A DNA stretch of 64,000 bases from JAGLOK01 sp963677605 (lineage in GTDB: Bacteria > Bacillota > Clostridia > Christensenellales > UMGS416): the NCBI GenBank assembly GCA_963677605.2, contig CAXXDX010000006.1:558001-622000 (forward strand). Direction: 5' to 3'. The notes under the pieces were generated by a model that was not told the DNA's origin, ran no database searches, and saw nothing but the letters and a program-made list of their open reading frames with translations. The position numbers and the translations under genes were made by a program. Each line of letters starts with the position of its first letter. Positions within the stretch are counted from its first letter, which is position 1. Positions 58,540 to 64,000 of the stretch are shown piece after piece.

Positions 58540-59223
58540 CTAAGTAATCAGCTTTGCAAATACTACCATTTTTTGTGGTGCATGTCCAGAATAATAAAAC
58601 GGGTAACAAGTGATAAGAATAAGGCTGCATCCATAAGTTGCACTAAATCGAAGATTAGTGTCACTGTTTATAATATCAGTTTTTTTGACTTCATAATTAA
58701 ATATTTCTCCACTAGTGGTAATCGTCAAAATATCTCCCGTCTCAATATATTTAAGAATCTTGAAATCTGTATCCCTATGTCCCATAAACACACATACTCC
58801 TTCTTCTCCGGGGAATGATGAAGACGGTAGCCATCCTATATTATCTTTCAAAGTTTCTTCGTCCACATCCGGCATAACCGTATACATACCGATTTTTTTA
58901 TTTGTAGTTATTTTCAAGGTTGCAAAAGCATTATTTATTTCACATGCCGTTGATGTCGGAATACCCGTTTGTTCGGCAGTCGGTGCTGGTGTTGCCACTT
59001 CAAAAGTTTCAGTTTCTTGCCGAACTTCAATCTTTGCATAATTTTCATAGCTTAAATCATCCTCTTTATTCTCAATGGCCATATTATTTTCCATACCTAT
59101 ATTCCCATCAACCTCAGTTAATGATGTTTCTTCTTTATTAATAGTGTTAATTAAAATCATAATTGTACAGAAACAAAGAGCGGTAGCTATTAACACTACC
59201 ACCCTGAAATACTTTTTCTTCAT
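58540..59223 (-). CDS. Sortase with Lys in place of the catalytic Arg
   Basis: The 227-residue protein has a membrane helix (about 7-25), a linker with TPAPTAEQTG and a sortase domain (about 85-227). The catalytic His is in VFMGHRDTDF and the Cys in LITCYPF. The third residue, Arg in APKR-type motifs of class D sortases, is Lys here (HAPQKMVV). Sortases attach surface proteins or assemble pili at the wall. No LPxTG substrate is seen in the window. GGAG precedes the ATG. It follows the NlpC/P60 gene by 11 bp, the usual pairing in conjugation modules. Confidence 0.85.
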   Translation of the reverse strand: MKKKYFRVVVLIATALCFCTIMILINTINKEETSLTEVDGNIGMENNMAIENKEDDLSYENYAKIEVRQETETFEVATPAPTAEQTGIPTSTACEINNAFATLKITTNKKIGMYTVMPDVDEETLKDNIGWLPSSSFPGEEGVCVFMGHRDTDFKILKYIETGDILTITTSGEIFNYEVKKTDIINSDTNLRFSATYGCSLILITCYPFYYSGHAPQKMVVFAKLIT

Positions 59224-59234
59224 AAATCAACTCC

Positions 59235-61073
59235 TTAGTTTTTAACATGCGGTCTCCCACATACAACAATGCTTGATTCACCAAACATAGGTCTGTATAC
59301 AACCATACCACGGCTGCTGCTTGCATCAATTACCATTCCATCACTGGCATAAATACCCACATGGGTTATATCCATAAACCTTCCATTTGTATTAAACGAC
59401 CAAAATATTAGGTCTCCAGCTTGTAAATCGCTTTTTGAAATACTCAGACCGTTATTTACACAATATCTTGCTTGTTCCGCAGCAGTTCCTGCTGTAAAAC
59501 TACTGATACCGGCTTGTTGATAACACCATCTGGCAAAATAACTACAATCAACATAATTCCCTTGTCCTCTGAGTGCCTGAGAGTAAGGATGCCCTAATCT
59601 TGAAAGTGCGTATTCTACTATTACAGAACCCAGCTCACCTTCAGGCAGATCATTTATCAACTGTGCTAGCTGCTCCGGAGTTAAGCCGTTAAAAGTATCC
59701 ATTCCGCATAGTTCCATATACATAGTAATGTATTGCGGGGAAATCATTTCTTCTAATACTTTAAATTGCTCATCGGTAAAACGATAAATCTCCGAGCCCT
59801 CTATATATGTTTTACACTCCATTGTTATAATAAGCGTTCTATAGATTTCCGGAGTTGGCTCAGGAGTTGGAGAAGAATCATCAGATGGAGATGGAGTTGC
59901 ACTCGGATTAGGTGTTGGGCTTGGTGTAGGTTCCGGAGTCGGAATAACCTCCTCTTGGATTTCATACACAATACTGTTCATTTGCCAGAAGATATCTCTT
60001 AATGCCTCAACCTTCTTTTCATCCATAATTGCAACATCCATATATTCATCAGGATTGTCGTTTATAGTTGATTTAACTGAAAACACAGCTAGAACATCTA
60101 TCCAGTTGCTCGGTATGTATCCCGACGATGCGGTTTCACCTTCAACAATTACCTCGTCAATCTCACCGGCATTTATGATAATATTATTGATATTAGATGA
60201 ATACTCACCATTTGTTTCTTGTACTACTTCAGAAAGCGTAGGTGTCTCTCCATCGCTTTCATTGGTGAATGCCCCAAACGGTGACGATATAATCAACATA
60301 ATAACAGCAATAATCAGAATGATTACAATGACAACCCAACCACCTGCAGCAATAAGCGCAATAAGTCCTTTTATTGCTGTAACAGCAGCTTTCACGGCTG
60401 CAATTACCGCTTTTACTGTCGCTTTTACCGCTTTTGCAGTCATTACAGCGGCTTTCTTTGCAATCGCAGCTGCCCGTTTTGCCGCTTTGGCCGTTTTCTG
60501 TGCTGTCTTTGCAGTTGTTTTAATACCTTTAGTGGTTGTCTTCGCTGTTTTTTTCGTTGACTTTGCAGTACGCTGTGCAGATTTGACACTTTTATTTGTT
60601 TTACTTCCTGTATGTATTGCGTTCTTAGCAGTTCTATTTGATTCATGACTTTTTTGGGCTTTTGAAGCAGTTGTTTTTTTCTGATTTTTCTTCGCAGCAG
60701 ATTGTCTTTGCGATTCGCTTTGCTTTTTTTCAAAAGCTTGTTTAGTTTTAGATTGTTTATCCGATATTGATTTTTCTGAAATATTCTTTATTCCTTTATG
60801 AATAGCTTCATTTGATTTCTCAACAATTTTGCCACCTGTCTTCCTTGCAGCATATTCAGTTTTTTCAATAACCTTATCGGTCATATACTCTTCCGGTCTA
60901 TGATGTTTATCATCTCTTGGAAAATGTTCTGCAAGTTTGGCATTTATTTTCTTTGCTTTATATGCCGTGTTTCTAACTTTATCAACACTGCTTTTTACAC
61001 CTTTTACTGTTCGTACTGTTTTTTCTAGTGTTTTTGGCTTGCTCATTTCCGGTTTTTCTCTCGGTGGCTTCAT
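59235..61073 (-). CDS. NlpC/P60 cell-wall hydrolase with long basic N-terminus
   Basis: The 612-residue protein has a very basic Lys/Ala-rich N-terminus (about 1-235), one membrane helix (about 240-262), a spacer, a Pro/Thr/Ser linker (about 378-410) and a C-terminal NlpC/P60 domain (about 485-612). The catalytic Cys is in NYVDCSYFARW, the His in ITHVGIYA. It cleaves peptidoglycan stem peptides to open the wall, a role played by VirB1-like enzymes in conjugation. AAAGGAG is 6 nt before the ATG. Sortase follows. Confidence 0.87.
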   Translation of the reverse strand: MKPPREKPEMSKPKTLEKTVRTVKGVKSSVDKVRNTAYKAKKINAKLAEHFPRDDKHHRPEEYMTDKVIEKTEYAARKTGGKIVEKSNEAIHKGIKNISEKSISDKQSKTKQAFEKKQSESQRQSAAKKNQKKTTASKAQKSHESNRTAKNAIHTGSKTNKSVKSAQRTAKSTKKTAKTTTKGIKTTAKTAQKTAKAAKRAAAIAKKAAVMTAKAVKATVKAVIAAVKAAVTAIKGLIALIAAGGWVVIVIILIIAVIMLIISSPFGAFTNESDGETPTLSEVVQETNGEYSSNINNIIINAGEIDEVIVEGETASSGYIPSNWIDVLAVFSVKSTINDNPDEYMDVAIMDEKKVEALRDIFWQMNSIVYEIQEEVIPTPEPTPSPTPNPSATPSPSDDSSPTPEPTPEIYRTLIITMECKTYIEGSEIYRFTDEQFKVLEEMISPQYITMYMELCGMDTFNGLTPEQLAQLINDLPEGELGSVIVEYALSRLGHPYSQALRGQGNYVDCSYFARWCYQQAGISSFTAGTAAEQARYCVNNGLSISKSDLQAGDLIFWSFNTNGRFMDITHVGIYASDGMVIDASSSRGMVVYRPMFGESSIVVCGRPHVKN

Positions 61074-61098
61074 TGGCTTCTCCTTTCAATTTTGGGTA

Positions 61099-61125
61099 CA
61101 AAAAAACTCCTGAAACTCAGGAGTT
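61099..61125 (-). terminator. Terminator of the hsdR-zinc ribbon unit
   Basis: AACTCCTGA and TCAGGAGTT (9 bp, AAC loop) are followed by seven T on the minus strand. Confidence 0.85.
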
Positions 61126-61184
61126 AAATAAAATAACTTTGATTTTTCAACTGTAAAAATTCAAATTCTCGTTATATATTTTTA

Positions 61185-61394
61185 TTACTCATCCTCCATA
61201 AATCGAGCTACATTCTTCCCGCACTTTTTACACTTGCCTTCAATAACATACCCATGATCTGATTCTCTCATTGTATAATCAACTATTGTAGTCACATGAC
61301 AATTTGAGCAAAAAACGTTATCAATAATCTTCTTTTGTATGTCTTTAGGTATCTTACTCCATTTTTGGAGAGCCGAAAAATCTGTTTTTCTCAT
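61185..61394 (-). CDS. Small zinc-ribbon protein downstream of hsdR
   Basis: The 69-residue protein has two cysteine pairs: CSNC (about 29-32) and CKKC (about 54-57), a zinc ribbon. The N-terminus reads RKTDFSALQKWSKIPKDIQ. It lies 30 bp downstream of hsdR on the same strand and before a terminator, so the two share a transcript. It may be a restriction-associated accessory protein or simply element cargo. I do not recognise the family. Confidence 0.72.
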   Translation of the reverse strand: MRKTDFSALQKWSKIPKDIQKKIIDNVFCSNCHVTTIVDYTMRESDHGYVIEGKCKKCGKNVARFMEDE

Positions 61395-61424
61395 ATAATA
61401 ATATTCCTTAATGCTCTGAAATTA

Positions 61425-64000
61425 CTAATTTTCGCCATCATCGATATCAAAGCCTCCACATAGAATAAAGTCTTTAAGCAATTTGTCAATTTTGATACTG
61501 AGTCGAAATTCAGGTATGCTTTTATTTTCTAACGATTCAAAATATGCTTTTGCCTTAGTCCTATCTATAGTTTTTTTCAAATCATCAAGTCTTCCATATT
61601 CATTTATATTTGACTCTGTAACACCAACATTCATTAAGTTTTCCAATTTAGAAATATCTAAACCTAGAGCATTGGCTAGTTTACGTACTTGTTCATTCTT
61701 TGCTCGGAACTGATATTCAGTGATATAAGCTCTAAAAGTCTTATCACTATTCAAATTAGCATTTCCACTTTCTACATCATGAAGAAAAATATTTGCGTAT
61801 TTCTGTTCTTCTTGAGTAAGAGTCGCAAATGATTTGTGTAATTCATCTAGGGTTGCCTGTAGCTGATCTTGATTAATATCATCTTTGTGCAATTCCTTAA
61901 GGTACTTTTCAAAGCGCGAATTCATGTAATCGGTATCAATTCTACCAGTATCTATAGCTACCAAATGGCCATCAATGTCAAATGGTATTGCACTGAAACC
62001 TTCACCACTGTCACCTGAAAACAGTTCTTTATATCTCAAAGCTAAAACAAGGTAGATGTTCTCATCAAATGCCATTTCTATTGTTTTCTCAGGATTATCA
62101 AAGGAATATTTTGGGTCTGCCCAAGTGAAGCCTTGAATTTTCGCCGCTTCCAAATATTTATTTAAATTACTAAACAGTTTTGCGAATTTACTGCACTCAC
62201 TTATATCACTAGGCAATCTAGTAAAATCTGAAATATTAGCCAAATCAAATAAGTGAGAAATTTCTTCGAAAATTTGATTCATTTTCTCTAAATTATAATC
62301 CAGTTGTTCTACAAACAGTCCAAGTGGTTTATTACCAGAGTAGAGTTCTATTGCACTATTAATATTTCTTTCCATCGTATTTGGAAAACGATAATATCGA
62401 ATTGTACCAAAAGGCTTATCAGGTCCAAATAGTCGATTAGTACGCGAAAAAGCTTGAATAATATTCTCGTATCTTAGAACTTTATCCAAATAAAGTGTGT
62501 TAACCCATTTTGAATCAAAACCAGTTAGCATCTGGTCAACAACAATTAAAAGATCAATCTGCTTTTCAGGTTCTTTATAGATACGTTCATAAGGTCTTTT
62601 GTGAGCCAAACGTGCTGCGATATCCTTCTTAAATTTCGCATGATTAGCAATGACAAAATCCTGTTTATACCTCGTATTATAATCATCTATAATCTCAACG
62701 AGACCATCCTCTTTAAACTTCACACCACCATTGTTATCTATAGTTGGGTCAAAAAGAGCAGTGATTTTTAATTCTGTAAATATGTCTTTGATGAGCCTAT
62801 AATACTCGATAGCTTCAGGAATACTGCTTGTAGCAAAAATTGCATGGAATTTAGATGCATGACTTAATCTAAGCCAGTTATCTTTTATATCCTGAATAAC
62901 CATGCTCTGATGCTCTATTCGTTCATATTGTTCTCTTGGAATATAGTCTTCAATTCCTTTTATATGCTTGCCATCTTTTTCAAGATGCCCTGCCATTTTC
63001 ACTTTGCCTGAATCCATGTAATGGTAGTATTTCTGCGCTTTCAGAGGATCTGTTATGGCCTCTTCTTCTGTGGCAGCTTTTGCCAACATCAAAGCAACCT
63101 CTTTCCGCAAATCAATATTTTTATATGTCAAAACTTTATATGGGTCAAACCCGAGAACATTCCCATCACGGATACCATCCGCTATGCTGTATCTATGCAG
63201 TTCGTTACCAAAAACAGTAGAGGTTGTGTTTTTCTTCTTTTCATTTTCTTTTTGAATAGGCGTACCTGTAAATCCAAAAAGTATAGCATCAGGAAATGTC
63301 TGCTTAACGGCAATCAGCATATCTCCAAAAGTTGAACGATGTGCCTCATCTACAATAAATACTATTCGCTTTGAGTTCATCTGCTCAATATCAGCAGCAT
63401 TCAGACCACCTTCTTCATCTTTTATATTACTCATCTTTTGGATTGATGTAACAATAAGAGTATTCGCGGGGTCGTCACTTTTAAGTTTTGAAACAAGTGT
63501 ATGAGTATCTTCTGTTGCCTGAACATCTTCATTATCTTCTGCAAATGCTCTATATTCACGAAGTGATTGAGTACCAAGTTCAATTCTGTCCATTAGGAAT
63601 ATGACTTTATCCGCATCCTTTGAGTTTGCTATAAGCTGAGCAGATTTAAAACTGGTCATGGTTTTGCCGGAACCAGTTGTATGCCAAATGTAACCGCCTA
63701 GCAAATGCTTTTGGGTCCAATCAATTTTTGACACACGGTCAGAGATTGCATTTGCTGCATAGTATTGGTAGCTTCTCATAACCTTTAGAACACCATCAGA
63801 ATCATCAGCAACCGTGTAGAAACCAATCAACTGATGCGCCATAGGAATGGATAAGAGATAAGCTACAATATCTTTCCAGTTGTTAATTGGCTCATTATTG
63901 AAATCAGCCCAATGAAAATAAAAATCCTCATTAAAAGTGCCTTCTGAGCCAGGATTCGCAAAATATACTGTTTCTTCCGGCTCCATAGCTACAAAAATCT
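61425..64000 (-). CDS. hsdR: Type I restriction enzyme subunit R, N-terminus cut by window edge
   Basis: The frame reads open to the right edge (858 codons here), with no start inside the window; a Met at 63986 is internal. The motor motifs are intact: Walker A HTTGSGKTMTSFKSA (about 106-120 of the visible part), DEAHRS (motif II), GFTGTP (motif III), and the late SRTNRLFG (motif VI). The N-terminal PD-(D/E)xK nuclease lies outside the window. HsdR with HsdM and HsdS cuts unmodified DNA after translocation. Neither M nor S is seen here; they are expected to the right. Confidence 0.93.
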   Translation of the reverse strand, partial: IFVAMEPEETVYFANPGSEGTFNEDFYFHWADFNNEPINNWKDIVAYLLSIPMAHQLIGFYTVADDSDGVLKVMRSYQYYAANAISDRVSKIDWTQKHLLGGYIWHTTGSGKTMTSFKSAQLIANSKDADKVIFLMDRIELGTQSLREYRAFAEDNEDVQATEDTHTLVSKLKSDDPANTLIVTSIQKMSNIKDEEGGLNAADIEQMNSKRIVFIVDEAHRSTFGDMLIAVKQTFPDAILFGFTGTPIQKENEKKKNTTSTVFGNELHRYSIADGIRDGNVLGFDPYKVLTYKNIDLRKEVALMLAKAATEEEAITDPLKAQKYYHYMDSGKVKMAGHLEKDGKHIKGIEDYIPREQYERIEHQSMVIQDIKDNWLRLSHASKFHAIFATSSIPEAIEYYRLIKDIFTELKITALFDPTIDNNGGVKFKEDGLVEIIDDYNTRYKQDFVIANHAKFKKDIAARLAHKRPYERIYKEPEKQIDLLIVVDQMLTGFDSKWVNTLYLDKVLRYENIIQAFSRTNRLFGPDKPFGTIRYYRFPNTMERNINSAIELYSGNKPLGLFVEQLDYNLEKMNQIFEEISHLFDLANISDFTRLPSDISECSKFAKLFSNLNKYLEAAKIQGFTWADPKYSFDNPEKTIEMAFDENIYLVLALRYKELFSGDSGEGFSAIPFDIDGHLVAIDTGRIDTDYMNSRFEKYLKELHKDDINQDQLQATLDELHKSFATLTQEEQKYANIFLHDVESGNANLNSDKTFRAYITEYQFRAKNEQVRKLANALGLDISKLENLMNVGVTESNINEYGRLDDLKKTIDRTKAKAYFESLENKSIPEFRLSIKIDKLLKDFILCGGFDIDDGEN

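Noticed and set aside
60055..60648. Plus-strand 197-codon hydrophobic frame
   Set aside because: It is the shadow of the Lys/Ala-rich part of the NlpC/P60 gene. It has no SD, and its composition follows from the codons on the other strand.
46761..61394. Prophage interpretation
   Set aside because: No capsid, portal, terminase or tail gene is present. Sortase, NlpC/P60, sigma-like and recombinase genes fit an integrative element better, though relaxase and coupling protein are not in view.
1..64000. CRISPR array
   Set aside because: No set of regular direct repeats with unique spacers was found. The only regular short repeats are the 11-bp iterons at 54912-54961 and the protein-level Sel1 and RCC1 repeats.

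Overview
The window looks like a piece of chromosome from a low-GC Firmicute of the class Clostridia, probably an uncultured gut lineage. The evidence is: strong Shine-Dalgarno (SD) sites, sigma-A type promoters, a threonine T-box in front of thrS, DegV, FmdB, YkuD and SpoVB/MurJ-type proteins, tRNAs with encoded CCA, and secreted proteins with Thr/Pro-rich 'TPxP' linkers. No genus is assigned.

Region 1 (about 1-45070) is ordinary chromosome. It holds a flippase cut by the left edge, a cation antiporter, tadA, a ROK sugar kinase and regulators. A minus-strand cluster spells out a complete arginine-to-spermidine route in reaction order: speA, speB, an unknown small gene, carboxynorspermidine dehydrogenase, nspC. 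Next come a Sel1-repeat lipoprotein, T-box-thrS, a vWA membrane protein, an MFS transporter, prfC, tRNA-Asn, a nitroreductase/MarR/MaoC unit, the 5-oxoprolinase genes pxpABC, an Fpg-like protein without the catalytic proline, an L,D-transpeptidase and an AEC carrier. A TolQ/ExbD-like membrane operon behind a VanZ fusion protein follows, then degV, fmdB, murA, an NAGPA-domain protein, a GH78 rhamnosidase, thpR, ychF, a solute-binding lipoprotein and tRNA-Ser.

Region 2 (about 45070-64000) has the character of an integrated mobile element, lower in GC and almost all on the minus strand. It carries a surface-protein trio (RCC1-repeat protein, a small secreted paralogue of its C-terminal domain, an anchored protein), two overlapping large serine recombinases, a sigma-like factor, an ArpU-like regulator, a Cro/CI-like repressor, an ImmA-type peptidase, a deoxyinosine glycosylase, small regulators, a sortase, an NlpC/P60 cell-wall hydrolase and a type I restriction HsdR cut by the right edge. 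Relaxase and secretion ATPase genes are not in view. The right boundary is outside the window and the left one is undefined.

The most interesting unexplained structure is the control region and non-coding stretch of the mobile element. At 54680-54965 there are five 11-bp iterons phased on a promoter, two tandem terminators, a 13-codon leader ORF and a hairpin that partly covers the SD of the sigma-like gene. At 53687-54201 there is about 515 bp of hairpin-rich sequence without a credible gene. Other notable points are two copies of a roughly 123-nt fold-back repeat in the polyamine cluster, twin palindromes before the dehydrogenase gene, promoters whose predicted start point is the start codon itself, a hairpin between the SD and start codon of murA, and a Ser-to-Thr change in one recombinase of the pair.
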